From positions 310,001 to 374,000 of the forward strand of contig NZ_JAANOQ010000001.1 of assembly GCF_011305415.1 (NCBI RefSeq): a stretch of DNA of 64,000 bases. The letters run 5' to 3'. The position numbers and the translations under genes were made by a program. The notes beneath the pieces were generated by a model. That model did no database searches. It saw only the letters and a program-made list of their open reading frames with translations, and was not told the DNA's origin. Positions within the stretch are counted from its first letter, which is position 1. Every line of letters begins with the position of its first letter. Source of the stretch: Flavobacterium bernardetii (lineage in GTDB: Bacteria > Bacteroidota > Bacteroidia > Flavobacteriales > Flavobacteriaceae). Below are positions 45,382-54,727 of the stretch, piece after piece.

Positions 45382-47844
45382 TTATTTCTTGATATCAAAA
45401 GTAATTGCATTTTTCACTTTGTCTTTCAAAATTGCAATATCAATTACTTCTTTCATTGTATCCACATAATGGAACGTTAAACCTGTTAAATAATCAGCTT
45501 TAATTTCTTCAATATCACGTTTGTTTTCTTTACACAAAATAATTTCTTTAATATTTGCGCGTTTTGCTGCTAATATTTTTTCTTTTATTCCACCAACAGG
45601 TAACACTTTTCCACGTAAAGTAATTTCGCCTGTCATGGCAATATTTTTCTTAATTCTATTTTGCGTAAAACTAGAAACCATTGACGTTAACATAGCTATT
45701 CCAGCACTTGGTCCGTCTTTTGGAGTAGCACCTTCTGGCACGTGAATGTGAATGTTGTATTGGTTTAAAATATCTGGATCAATATTCAATTGTTTTGAAT
45801 TCGCACGTATATATTCCAAAGCAATCGTAACTGATTCTTTCATCACAGTTCCTAAATTTCCTGTCATGGTCATCGCACCTTTTCCTTTAGAAACTAAAGA
45901 TTCAATAAACAAAATATCACCACCAACTGATGTCCAAGCTAAACCTGTCACCACACCAGCTGTATCGTTATTTTCATATTTATCGCGTTCCATTCTTGGC
46001 GATTTTAACACTTCAAGAATGTCTTCATCCGTTACTTTTTTGTTGTATTCTTCTTCCATTGCTACAGATTTTGCAGCATAACGAACCATTTGTGCAATGG
46101 TTTTGTCTAAACTACGAACTCCAGATTCACGAGTATAACCCGTTACGATTTTTTCTAATTGTTTTTTGCCAATTTGTAAATCTTTTGAAGTTAATCCATG
46201 CTCTTTTAATTGTTTTGGTAACAAGAAGTTTTTCGCAATTTCAATTTTTTCTTCAATCGTATAGCCAGACATATTTATAATTTCCATTCTGTCTCTTAAA
46301 GCAGGCTGAATAGTTGATAAACTGTTTGCTGTAGCAATGAACATTACTTTTGAAAGGTCGTAACCTAATTCTAAGAAATTGTCATGGAAATCACTATTTT
46401 GTTCTGGATCCAAAACTTCTAATAGGGCAGAAGATGGGTCGCCATTATGACTCGTAGATAATTTATCAATTTCATCTAATACGAAAACAGGATTCGAAGT
46501 TTTTGCTTTTTTGATAGATTGAATAATTCTTCCTGGCATCGCACCAATATAGGTTTTTCTGTGTCCACGAATTTCTGCTTCATCACGTAATCCACCTAAT
46601 GAAATACGAACATATTCTCTTCCTAAAGCTTCTGCAACCGATTTTCCAATTGAAGTTTTACCCACACCTGGAGGTCCGTATAAACATAAAATTGGCGATT
46701 TCATATCGTTTCGTAATTTTAAAACAGCCAAATGTTCTATGATACGTTTTTTGACATCTTCTAAACCAAAATGATCACGATCTAAAATTTGTTGCGCTTT
46801 TTTAAGGTCGAATTTATCTTTAGAAAACTCATTCCAAGGCAATTCTAAAAATAAATCTAAATAGTTACGTTGGATTCCAAAATCTGGTGAATTTGGATTC
46901 GTACGTTGTAATTTATAAATTTCTTTTTCGAAATGTTCCGCTGTTTTTGCATCCCATTTTTTAGCTTTTCCTTTGTTACGCATTTCTTCAATTTCTGCAT
47001 CGTGTGAAACGCCACCCAATTCTTCTTGGATAGTTTTCATTTGTTGTTGCAAGAAATATTCACGCTGTTGTTGGTCTAAATCGAATCGAACTTTAGATTG
47101 AATATCATTTTTCAACTCCAATTTCTGAAGTTCTAAATTCATGTAACGTAACGTTTCTAAAGCGCGTTGTTTTAAATCGACAATAGAAAGTAAGTTTTGT
47201 TTGTCTTCCACGTTTAAATTCATGTTAGACGACACAAAATTGATTAAAAACGGATTGCTCTCAATGTTTTTTATTGCAAAAGTAGCTTCCGAAGGAATAT
47301 TCGGACTTTCCTTTATAATTTCAATCGACATTTCTTTAATCGATTCAATTATCGTTGCAAATTCTTCGTCGTTTTTCTTTGGGCGAATTTCGGTTACTTC
47401 TTTAATTTTCGCTTTAAAGTAAGGTTCTGATTGTGTAAATTCCTCAATTTCAAAACGTTTTTTACCTTGAAGAATTATGGTTGTATTTCCATCAGGCATT
47501 TTCAGTACGCGCATAATTCGAGCAACTGTTCCTACATGATGAATTTGATCTGAAGTTGGATCTTCATCCTCTTCATTTTTCTGAGCTACGACACCAATAA
47601 TTTTACCGGCAGCATTAGCATCGTTAATTAATTTTATTGATTTATCTCTACCAGCAGTAATAGGAATTACTACGCCAGGAAACAACACGGTGTTTCTTAA
47701 TGGTAATATGGGTAAATCTGCAGGTAATTCTTCATTATTCATTTCCTCCTCATCTTCGGGAGTCATTAATGGAATTAATTCTGCTTCTGTATCTATTTCT
47801 TGAAGCGACAAATTGTCAATCGCTAATATTTTATGGTTTGGCAT
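45382..47844 (-). CDS. lon: ATP-dependent protease Lon
   Basis: An 820-residue LonA protease of normal length. The N-terminal substrate domain starts LPILPLRNTVLFPGVVIPI near 44-62. A coiled region (250-320) precedes the AAA+ module with Walker A GPPGVGKT at 390-397. The peptidase domain has the Ser-Lys dyad: Ser713 in KDGPSAGIAM and Lys756 in GGIKEKILAAKR. It degrades damaged and regulatory proteins. It stands alone, with its own terminator. Confidence 0.97.
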   Translation of the reverse strand: MPNHKILAIDNLSLQEIDTEAELIPLMTPEDEEEMNNEELPADLPILPLRNTVLFPGVVIPITAGRDKSIKLINDANAAGKIIGVVAQKNEEDEDPTSDQIHHVGTVARIMRVLKMPDGNTTIILQGKKRFEIEEFTQSEPYFKAKIKEVTEIRPKKNDEEFATIIESIKEMSIEIIKESPNIPSEATFAIKNIESNPFLINFVSSNMNLNVEDKQNLLSIVDLKQRALETLRYMNLELQKLELKNDIQSKVRFDLDQQQREYFLQQQMKTIQEELGGVSHDAEIEEMRNKGKAKKWDAKTAEHFEKEIYKLQRTNPNSPDFGIQRNYLDLFLELPWNEFSKDKFDLKKAQQILDRDHFGLEDVKKRIIEHLAVLKLRNDMKSPILCLYGPPGVGKTSIGKSVAEALGREYVRISLGGLRDEAEIRGHRKTYIGAMPGRIIQSIKKAKTSNPVFVLDEIDKLSTSHNGDPSSALLEVLDPEQNSDFHDNFLELGYDLSKVMFIATANSLSTIQPALRDRMEIINMSGYTIEEKIEIAKNFLLPKQLKEHGLTSKDLQIGKKQLEKIVTGYTRESGVRSLDKTIAQMVRYAAKSVAMEEEYNKKVTDEDILEVLKSPRMERDKYENNDTAGVVTGLAWTSVGGDILFIESLVSKGKGAMTMTGNLGTVMKESVTIALEYIRANSKQLNIDPDILNQYNIHIHVPEGATPKDGPSAGIAMLTSMVSSFTQNRIKKNIAMTGEITLRGKVLPVGGIKEKILAAKRANIKEIILCKENKRDIEEIKADYLTGLTFHYVDTMKEVIDIAILKDKVKNAITFDIKK

Positions 47845-47983
47845 ATCTATTTATAAGTCATTTTGTCATTAAAAAGGGATAGTAAATTTACGAATAATTA
47901 TTGTGAATTGATGCAATTATCAATAAATACAAGGATTGAAGTATAATTTACACTAGTAATAGTCAAGATTTATGCCATAAAAA

Positions 47984-48007
47984 AATCCCGAAGGTTAGTT
48001 CGGGATT
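47984..48007 (-). terminator. Terminator of lipoprotein gene 1
   Basis: Perfect 9-bp stem AATCCCGAA / TTCGGGATT with a 6-base loop and a T run on the minus strand, 25 bases past the stop at 48032. Confidence 0.9.
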
Positions 48008-48031
48008 AAGATTATAAATGATTAGATTTTT

Positions 48032-49270
48032 TTAGTTAAAATAACTAGCATCTAAACCGTAGTTAAAAGTACCATTTGTAATTTGATAGGTAACTCCAGG
48101 TGTTGTTATAGTTTGATACGATATATTAAAAGTACCTTTAATTCTTTTAGTTGTTAAATTAAATTCAGTTATAGTTAATGAACCTCCTGTAACAATACTA
48201 TTATTTGGGAAACCTCCAACATAAGGTAAAACAAGATTTGCTTGACAAAGTAAACTTCCGCCACCGGCACCAAGATCAAATGTTTCAGTTAAAGGATATG
48301 TCCCTGGAACCCATTTGGCATTTGGGATATGAAGATTAATTTCAGTTAAAAAACCTAAATTATCACTAGTATCACCTTGAATCTTTAAATATCTTGGATC
48401 TCCAACTGGTGCTCCATTGTTTTGTACTACAACATCACTTCCAGTAAATGAGTATAAATATGGTTTCATGTTATTGAACTGAACTCCATTTATGTTTGCT
48501 GTCATTAATGCAGGAGTATTATCTACTTGACTTACAGCTGCAGTAAAAGTAACTTGATTACCATATGAAGTTCCATTTGCATTAGTCGCATAAGCACGAA
48601 GATAAACTAATGTACCAGGAACAATTTGTAATTGTGCTATTGTTGATATAAATGAACCAATTCCTGAACCATTTACTGTTTTATTATTACTTGGCAAAGA
48701 AGGATTAGATGATGTACTCCAAACTACTCCTCTTGTAATAACATTTGAGCCACCATCTGAAGTAATATTTCCACCACTTACTGCTCCGGGAAATACATTA
48801 TTTGTCACTGGTGAAGTTGTAAGAATTGGAAGATTTAATGAAGAACCAGTAGTTGTAAATGATAGCTGATTACCATAAGCAGTACCATTACTATTAGTTG
48901 CATAAGCACGTATATAATACGTACTACCCATAGTTAAATTAGAAAGAGTTGAAGTGAAATTTCCAATTCCAATTCCATTAATTGTTTTTGAATTTGTTAA
49001 TGTTGGATTTGGACTTGTGCCCCAAACTACTCCTCTTGATGTTATAGCTGAACCTCCGTCTGAAGTTATTGCTCCACCAGAAGTTGATGTTGTTGCTGTA
49101 ATATTTGTTACTGATGTAGTTGTTAAAACTGGTAATATATCAGAATTAATTGGTTCTTCTTGATTGTCTTGATTTAGTAAAGAAGAATCTACGGGTTCAT
49201 TTTCGCAAGAATTAAATGTTAATGATGTAATAATTACAAAAATTGAAAGTAGGTTTTTAATTGTTTTCAT
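48032..49270 (-). CDS. Lipoprotein with FN3-like repeats, paralogue 1
   Basis: About 412 residues from the ATG MKTIKNLLSIFV. Lipoprotein signal with the cysteine in TFNSCENEP. Two beta-sandwich repeats of about 95 residues follow, each with GGxITSDGG, TRGVVWxTSxNP and TYYIRAYATN-type segments, related to fibronectin type III. The C-terminal 150 residues start ANINGVQFNNMKPYLYSF and resemble a DUF6252-like domain. Predicted to be anchored in the outer membrane, surface or periplasmic side. It is the downstream copy of a tandem duplication. Confidence 0.8.
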   Translation of the reverse strand: MKTIKNLLSIFVIITSLTFNSCENEPVDSSLLNQDNQEEPINSDILPVLTTTSVTNITATTSTSGGAITSDGGSAITSRGVVWGTSPNPTLTNSKTINGIGIGNFTSTLSNLTMGSTYYIRAYATNSNGTAYGNQLSFTTTGSSLNLPILTTSPVTNNVFPGAVSGGNITSDGGSNVITRGVVWSTSSNPSLPSNNKTVNGSGIGSFISTIAQLQIVPGTLVYLRAYATNANGTSYGNQVTFTAAVSQVDNTPALMTANINGVQFNNMKPYLYSFTGSDVVVQNNGAPVGDPRYLKIQGDTSDNLGFLTEINLHIPNAKWVPGTYPLTETFDLGAGGGSLLCQANLVLPYVGGFPNNSIVTGGSLTITEFNLTTKRIKGTFNISYQTITTPGVTYQITNGTFNYGLDASYFN

Positions 49271-49310
49271 GTGTGAATTTTTATTCAAGTATTAAGTGAA
49301 ATTTATAAAA

Positions 49311-49337
49311 AAAATCCCGAAGTGTATTCAGGATTTT
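49311..49337 (-). terminator. Terminator of lipoprotein gene 2
   Basis: Stem AAAATCCCGA / TCAGGATTTT with one mismatch, a T run on the minus strand, between the two paralogues. Confidence 0.75.
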
Positions 49338-49358
49338 GATGTTTATATGAATTGTTTT

Positions 49359-50570
49359 TTATTGTATATAACTTGCGTCTAAACCATAATTAATTGTACC
49401 TGTTGTAATTTGATACGTTACACCTGGATTTAGGTTTGTTGTATAAGATAAAGTAAATGTTCCTTTAATTCTTCTTGTTGTAATATTGAATTCTGTTATC
49501 GTAAACGATCCAGCTGTTATTGTAGCAACAGGAGAACCTGCAACATTTGGTAAATCAACTTGAGCTTGAGAAAGTAAACTAGTAGTTAAATTAGTTTTTT
49601 CTGTTAATGGATAAGTCCCAACAGCCCAATGGTTATTTGGAATGTATAAGCTAATTTCAGTAAGAGAATTTAAATTATCATTAGTTACACCTTGTATTTT
49701 TAAATACCTTGGAGCACCAATTGTAGCACTATTGTTTAATACTTGTACATCTATTCCAGTTTGATCATATAAATATGGTTTCATGTTGTCAAATTGTACT
49801 CCATTAATATTTGCTGACATTATAGCTGGAGAATAATCTGCTAAATCAAGTGCAGCTGTAAAAGTTATTTCATTACCATAAGCAGTACCATACGCATTAG
49901 TTGCATAAGCTCTAAGATATACAGTTGAACCTGGAGCTACATTTAAATTAGCTATTGTAGATACAAATGCTCCGATTCCTAAACCATCAATAGTTTTGTT
50001 AGTACTTGGTACTGTTGGATTTGCAGTTGTGCCCCAGACAACTCCTCTTGAGATTACAGCCGAACCACCGTTAGCAGTTACGTCACCTCCAGTAGTTGCT
50101 CTTGGATATATATTATTAGTAATAGCAGCACTTGTTAGTACTGGTAAATGTGAAGCAGCTTCAGTTGTAATTACTACTTCATTTCCATAAGAAGTACCAT
50201 GAGTATTAGTTGCATAAGCACGAATATAATATACTGTTGCAGGTGTTAAATTATTCATGACTGATACGAAATTTGTACTTCCGATACCATCATTTGTTTT
50301 AGAATCACTTAATGTTGGATTATGAGCAATACCATAAACCACACCTTTTGCTGTTATAGCATAACCTCCATCAGTTGTTATTGTTCCACCAGAAACCGCA
50401 GATGTTGAAACTGTATTTGTAACAGTTGTAGTTGTAATTATGGGAAGTAATTCTGATAAATCAGGATTTTCATTTAAAAGAGATGGTTCTATAGGTTCAT
50501 CTGTACAAGAAACAAATGTCAATGATGTAATAAATACAAAAATTGAAAGTAGGTTTTTAATTGTTTTCAT
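49359..50570 (-). CDS. Lipoprotein with FN3-like repeats, paralogue 2
   Basis: A 403-residue paralogue of the neighbouring gene, in the same order: lipoprotein signal MKTIKNLLSIFVFITSLTFV then SCTDEP, two FN3-like repeats (AITAKGVVYGIAHNPTLSD; VISRGVVWGTTANPTVPS), and the C-terminal domain starting ANINGVQFDNMKPYLYDQ. The DNA of the signal peptide is almost identical in the two genes, whereas the rest has diverged. Each gene has its own terminator, so they are separate transcripts. Confidence 0.8.
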   Translation of the reverse strand: MKTIKNLLSIFVFITSLTFVSCTDEPIEPSLLNENPDLSELLPIITTTTVTNTVSTSAVSGGTITTDGGYAITAKGVVYGIAHNPTLSDSKTNDGIGSTNFVSVMNNLTPATVYYIRAYATNTHGTSYGNEVVITTEAASHLPVLTSAAITNNIYPRATTGGDVTANGGSAVISRGVVWGTTANPTVPSTNKTIDGLGIGAFVSTIANLNVAPGSTVYLRAYATNAYGTAYGNEITFTAALDLADYSPAIMSANINGVQFDNMKPYLYDQTGIDVQVLNNSATIGAPRYLKIQGVTNDNLNSLTEISLYIPNNHWAVGTYPLTEKTNLTTSLLSQAQVDLPNVAGSPVATITAGSFTITEFNITTRRIKGTFTLSYTTNLNPGVTYQITTGTINYGLDASYIQ

Positions 50571-50612
50571 ATTTTATTTATGGTTGTTTTGTTTTAAAAG
50601 TCAAATATAAAA

Positions 50613-51905
50613 TTATTTTTGAACTTTTAGGGTCCTGAATAATAAAAATACACCTGTTGCAAAAAATAGCACTAAAAATAAAATGGCATTTCTCATGCTT
50701 CCAGTAATCTGATCAATGAAGCCATAAATTAGCATTCCAATTACAATTCCAATTTTTTCGGCAACATCGTAAAAACTAAAAAAAGAAGTGGTGTCTTTTG
50801 TTTCTGGAATAAGTTTTGAAAAAGTTGAACGAGAAAGAGATTGAATGCCACCCATAACTAAACCTACAATAGCAGCTGTTGCGTAAAATTGAATGGGTTC
50901 TGTCACAAAAAATGCTCCAATACAAATGAATATCCAAATACTATTTATAACAATTAGGGTTTTAATGTTACCAAATTTTGAAGCTAATTTTGAAGTCATA
51001 ATCGCACCTAAAATCGCAACTAATTGAATCACTAAAATGCTAATAATTAACCCAGATGTTTTTTGTTCAGGGCTTTTCCAATTTATTTCTTGTTCTCCAA
51101 AATAGGTTGCTACTAGCATTACGGTTTGAACCGCCATACTATAAACAAAAAATGCAAATAAGAATTTCTTTAAGACTTCATCTTTAAAAAACAAAACTTG
51201 TACTTTTTTCAACTCTTTAAAACCATTAAAAAAGATGGATAAATTAATTGGATTGTTGTTTTTGTTCCCTTTTGGTAAATAATAAAAAGTATACTGACTA
51301 AAAACTAACCACCAAATTCCTGTAAAAACAAAAGAAAGACGCATAGCTTCTAGGGCTTCTTCACCCTTTTGACTTAAAATAAAAAACAAGCAAATAAGTA
51401 ATAAAACTACGCTTCCAACATAACCTAATGAATAACCTTTGGCACTTAATTTATCATGTTGTTCTGTGAAAGCAATGTCTGATAAATAGGAATTATAGTA
51501 TACTAGACTTCCCCAAAAACCTAATAATCCTAAATAGAAACAACAAATACCAAAAACCACATTTTCTTTGGTAAACCAATATAAACCAATACAAGAAAAT
51601 GCTCCTAAGTAGCAAAAAAATTGCATGAAACGTTTTTTATTGCCTAAATAATCAGCTATTCCAGATAAAATTGGAGATAAAATGGCAACAGATAAAAAAG
51701 CAAAAGCGGTTACGAAACTTATTAACGCAGTTGCTTTTATAGGAGAACCAAAAAGGACAATGTTTGGATTTTCTTTAGTAAATAAATATCCAAAATATAA
51801 TGGAAATATTGAAGAAGTTATCACTAATGAATAAACCGAATTAGCCCAATCATAAAAAGCCCATGCGTTTAATAACTTACTATTTCCTTTTTCTAAGTGT
51901 TTCAT
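50613..51905 (-). CDS. MFS transporter, UMF1/Atg22-like
   Basis: A 430-residue permease with 12 hydrophobic helices. The start LLNAWAFYDWANSVYSLVIT is the signature of the UMF1 family. The conserved loop GIADYLGNKKRFMQF and the later MGGIQSLSRSTFSKLIPE are also typical. Homologues in yeast export amino acids from the vacuole, but the bacterial substrate is unknown. It lies 67 bases downstream of the M48 peptidase, past that gene's terminator. Confidence 0.9.
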   Translation of the reverse strand: MKHLEKGNSKLLNAWAFYDWANSVYSLVITSSIFPLYFGYLFTKENPNIVLFGSPIKATALISFVTAFAFLSVAILSPILSGIADYLGNKKRFMQFFCYLGAFSCIGLYWFTKENVVFGICCFYLGLLGFWGSLVYYNSYLSDIAFTEQHDKLSAKGYSLGYVGSVVLLLICLFFILSQKGEEALEAMRLSFVFTGIWWLVFSQYTFYYLPKGNKNNNPINLSIFFNGFKELKKVQVLFFKDEVLKKFLFAFFVYSMAVQTVMLVATYFGEQEINWKSPEQKTSGLIISILVIQLVAILGAIMTSKLASKFGNIKTLIVINSIWIFICIGAFFVTEPIQFYATAAIVGLVMGGIQSLSRSTFSKLIPETKDTTSFFSFYDVAEKIGIVIGMLIYGFIDQITGSMRNAILFLVLFFATGVFLLFRTLKVQK

Positions 51906-51930
51906 GAAGTATATTTTTATAAAAAAAAAA

Positions 51931-51952
51931 AGTCCCGATAAATATCGGGACT
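51931..51952 (-). terminator. Terminator of the M48 peptidase gene
   Basis: Perfect 10-bp stem AGTCCCGATA / TATCGGGACT with a 2-base loop and a long T run on the minus strand. Confidence 0.92.
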
Positions 51953-51972
51953 AATATAAGATAATATTTTTA

Positions 51973-52788
51973 CTATTTAAATGTTACTCCAAATTTAGCA
52001 GCTTCCGCTCTAGCTTGAGGTAAAAGAGCTGTTAATTCGTTTATTCTAGTTTGGTTGCTAGGGTGCGTACTCAAAATTTCAGGTGGCGCTTGTCCGCCTG
52101 AATGCGCTGACATTCTTTCCCAAACTTTAACCGCATTAATTGGATCATAACCTGCAATCGCCATTAAAGTTAAACCAATCATATCTGCTTCACTTTCATG
52201 AGCTCTACTAAATGGTAACATTCCGCCAACTTGTGAAGCTGCACCATAAGCTTGCATGGCTAAAGCTTGAGTTTCTTCACTTTTATTTCCAACTGCTAGT
52301 TGTGCTCCAACCGCTCCAACTTGTTGTAATAATCCAGCGCTCATACGTTGTTGCCCGTGATTTGCTAATGCATGAGCAACTTCATGTCCCATAACAGCAG
52401 CAATTCCAGCGTCGTCTTTACAAATAGGTAAAATACCTGTGTAGAAAACTATTTTTCCTCCTGGCATACACCAAGCATTTACTTCTTTACTATCCACTAA
52501 ATTATATTCCCAGGCATAATCTTTCAAATAATCTGATTTTCCAATGGCATTTAAATATCTTTCTGATGCGACTTTAATTTTCATTCCAATAGTAGTAATT
52601 CGCTTTGCATCAGCAGTACCTTTTACTACTTTGTTCTCAGATAAGAACTGACCATATTGTTGAAATGCTGATGGAAATATTTGACTATTTGGTACAAATG
52701 CCATCGTACTTTTACCTGTAAAAGGATTTTTAGCACATGAAGCAACTAATATCCCAACGATTAATACTGATTTTATTGCTGTTTTCAT
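51973..52788 (-). CDS. M48-family metallopeptidase lipoprotein
   Basis: A 271-residue lipoprotein (signal ending at Cys18 in LVASCAKNP). The zinc site is HEVAH (His135, Glu136, His139) within IAAVMGHEVAHALANHGQQR, and the third ligand region is HESEADMIGLTLMAIAGYDP. This matches the LoiP/BepA-type envelope proteases that process outer-membrane proteins. Length is normal for the single-domain form without TPRs. It is likely a quality-control protease of the periplasm. Confidence 0.92.
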   Translation of the reverse strand: MKTAIKSVLIVGILVASCAKNPFTGKSTMAFVPNSQIFPSAFQQYGQFLSENKVVKGTADAKRITTIGMKIKVASERYLNAIGKSDYLKDYAWEYNLVDSKEVNAWCMPGGKIVFYTGILPICKDDAGIAAVMGHEVAHALANHGQQRMSAGLLQQVGAVGAQLAVGNKSEETQALAMQAYGAASQVGGMLPFSRAHESEADMIGLTLMAIAGYDPINAVKVWERMSAHSGGQAPPEILSTHPSNQTRINELTALLPQARAEAAKFGVTFK

Positions 52789-52887
52789 TTTTTTTTAGAT
52801 TTTATAAAACAAAGTTATTGTATTTTTTTTGTTAAATTCAAAAATCATTCCAAAATTTATTACCTACTTTTGTTTAAAATTTTTATT

Positions 52888-53751
52888 ATGCCAAAAAAAG
52901 CATCTAAAGTCGATGATAGAGTTCCTAAATTGGTAATCTTAATAGGCCAATTTCTATATAAAATCTCCCCAGTTTTAGCAGAAAAATATGCTCGAAAATT
53001 GTTTATCACTCCAATTAAACATAAAATTCCTAAACGCGAATTTCACATGGAGGCTGAAGCTGTTCAAACGAAATTATTTGTTCCTGCAATAAATAAAGAA
53101 ATTGTGGTGTATAGCTATGGTAATTCTAATAAGAAAATACTTTTAGTTCACGGATGGTCGGGTAGAGGCACACAATTAGTTAAAATTGCCGATGCCTTTT
53201 TAGAAAATGGTTATTCAACTATCAGTTTTGACGCACCTGCTCATGGAAAATCTGGAACTAAAACGACTTTAATGTTAGAATTTATTGAATCTATTTTAGC
53301 AGTTGAAAAATCATATGGACCTTTTGAATTTGCTGTTGGTCATTCACTTGGTGGGATGTCAATTTTAAATGCGATTAAAAAAGGATTACAAGTTAAAAAA
53401 GCGGTGGTTATTGGAAGTGGAAATAGCGTCATAAATATTGTAAACACTTTTGTGGAGAAAATAGGTTTGCCAAATAAAGTTGCTGTTTTAATGAGAAATA
53501 ATTTTGAGAAGAAATATCAATTTGAAATGGAAAGTTTTTCTGCTTATATAGCCGCAAAAGAAGTCAAAATTCCAGTTTTGGTCATTCATGATAACGATGA
53601 TGATGATATTCCTGTTTCAGAAGCACATCATTTAGCTGAAAAATTATCCAATAAAGAAATTTTAATCACAAATAATTTAGGTCACAGAAAAATTCTTGGC
53701 GATACAACAGTTATTACCAAAATTGTTGAATTCTTATTGATAAAAAAATAA
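52888..53751 (+). CDS. Alpha/beta hydrolase
   Basis: About 287 residues from the first ATG (MPKKASKVDDRVPKLVIL). Cytoplasmic, no signal. The oxyanion strand is ILLVHGWSGRGTQL; the nucleophile elbow GHSLGG has the serine; the acid is in HDNDDDDIPVSEAHH; the histidine is in NNLGHRKILG. Domain starts about residue 75, so the N-terminal part may contact the membrane or form a lid. The substrate is not predictable. A TACTTTTG -7-like element lies just upstream, but a matching -33 is not found at a normal distance. Confidence 0.85.
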   Translation: MPKKASKVDDRVPKLVILIGQFLYKISPVLAEKYARKLFITPIKHKIPKREFHMEAEAVQTKLFVPAINKEIVVYSYGNSNKKILLVHGWSGRGTQLVKIADAFLENGYSTISFDAPAHGKSGTKTTLMLEFIESILAVEKSYGPFEFAVGHSLGGMSILNAIKKGLQVKKAVVIGSGNSVINIVNTFVEKIGLPNKVAVLMRNNFEKKYQFEMESFSAYIAAKEVKIPVLVIHDNDDDDIPVSEAHHLAEKLSNKEILITNNLGHRKILGDTTVITKIVEFLLIKK

Positions 53752-53782
53752 AGGCACATTAGTATAAACAGATTATTAAATT

Positions 53783-53790
53783 TATTTTTG
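53783..53790 (+). promoter_or_regulatory. Candidate -7 element of the transketolase operon
   Basis: TATTTTTG matches TAnnTTTG and lies 17 bases before the ATG. No clear TTG is seen at the usual distance, so this is a weak call. Confidence 0.3.
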
Positions 53791-53806
53791 CAAAAAACTT
53801 TTTACA

Positions 53807-54655
53807 ATGACACAACAAATTTCTAATTTAGAACAATTTACACAACAAGTTCGAAGAGACATCTTAAGAATGGTTCACGCAGTTAATTCAGGTCACCCAG
53901 GTGGTTCTTTAGGTTGCGCAGAATTCTTAGTAACTCTGTATCAACATGTAATGAAAAGAAACGAAGGTTTTGATATGAATGGAATCAATGAAGATTTATT
54001 CTTTTTATCAAACGGACACATTTCTCCAGTATTTTACAGCGTTTTAGCAAGAAGCGGTTATTTCTCTGTTTCGGAATTAGCTACTTTCCGTAAATTAAAT
54101 ACACGTTTACAAGGTCACCCAACCACTCATGAAGGTTTAGAAGGTATTAGAATGGCTTCTGGATCATTAGGTCAAGGTTTGTCTGTTGCTATTGGTGCAG
54201 CGCAAGCTAAAAAGTTAAATAAAGATACGAATTTAGTGTACGTTTTAACTGGTGATGGTGAATTACAAGAAGGACAAAATTGGGAAGCGATTATGTATGC
54301 ATCTGCTAAGAATGTAGACAACTTAATTGCAACTGTCGATTTAAACGGTCAACAAATTGATGGTTCTACAAAAGATGTTTTAAATATGGGTAATATTAAA
54401 GCCAAATTTGAAGCGTTTGATTGGGATGTTTTAGAAATTACAGAAGGAAATAATATCGAAGCTATTATTAACGGAATGGCTGATGCAAAATCTCGTTCAG
54501 GGAAAGGAAAACCAGTTTGTGTGTTGTTACATACAGAAATGGGTAACGGAGTAGATTTCATGATGCATACACACGCTTGGCATGGTAAAGCACCAAGTAA
54601 TGAGCAATTAGAAAATGCCTTAAACCAAAATCCAGCAACTTTAGGAGATTATTAA
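53807..54655 (+). CDS. Transketolase, N-terminal (pyrophosphate-binding) subunit
   Basis: A 282-residue protein that corresponds to the thiamine-diphosphate pyrophosphate domain. Motifs: SGHPGGSLGCAEFLVTLY near 28-45, MASGSLGQGLSVAIGAA near 110-125, and the metal-binding GDGELQEGQNWEA near 145-157. Together with the next gene it makes a complete transketolase of the pentose phosphate pathway. The split form is known in archaea and several bacteria, and each half here starts and stops cleanly, so this is not a frameshift. Confidence 0.93.
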   Translation: MTQQISNLEQFTQQVRRDILRMVHAVNSGHPGGSLGCAEFLVTLYQHVMKRNEGFDMNGINEDLFFLSNGHISPVFYSVLARSGYFSVSELATFRKLNTRLQGHPTTHEGLEGIRMASGSLGQGLSVAIGAAQAKKLNKDTNLVYVLTGDGELQEGQNWEAIMYASAKNVDNLIATVDLNGQQIDGSTKDVLNMGNIKAKFEAFDWDVLEITEGNNIEAIINGMADAKSRSGKGKPVCVLLHTEMGNGVDFMMHTHAWHGKAPSNEQLENALNQNPATLGDY

Positions 54656-54658
54656 AAA

Positions 54659-54721
54659 TGCTTTATGCTTTATGCCTTAAGCGTTATGCTTATTGCCTAT
54701 TGCCTATAGCTTATAGCTAAA
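54659..54721. repeat. Heptanucleotide array 3, between the transketolase genes
   Basis: Nine 7-base units: TGCTTTA (twice), TGCCTTA, AGCGTTA, TGCTTAT, TGCCTAT (twice), AGCTTAT and AGCTAAA. They fill nearly the whole 72-base gap between the two halves. Confidence 0.85.
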
Positions 54722-54727
54722 AAAAAA

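Noticed and set aside
45752-46280. Overlapping plus-strand frames of 109 and 116 codons
   Set aside because: Antisense to the conserved AAA+/peptidase part of lon.
52828-52872. Full promoter for the alpha/beta hydrolase gene
   Set aside because: TACTTTTG fits the -7 element, but the nearest TTTG is 33 bases away, too far for the usual spacing.
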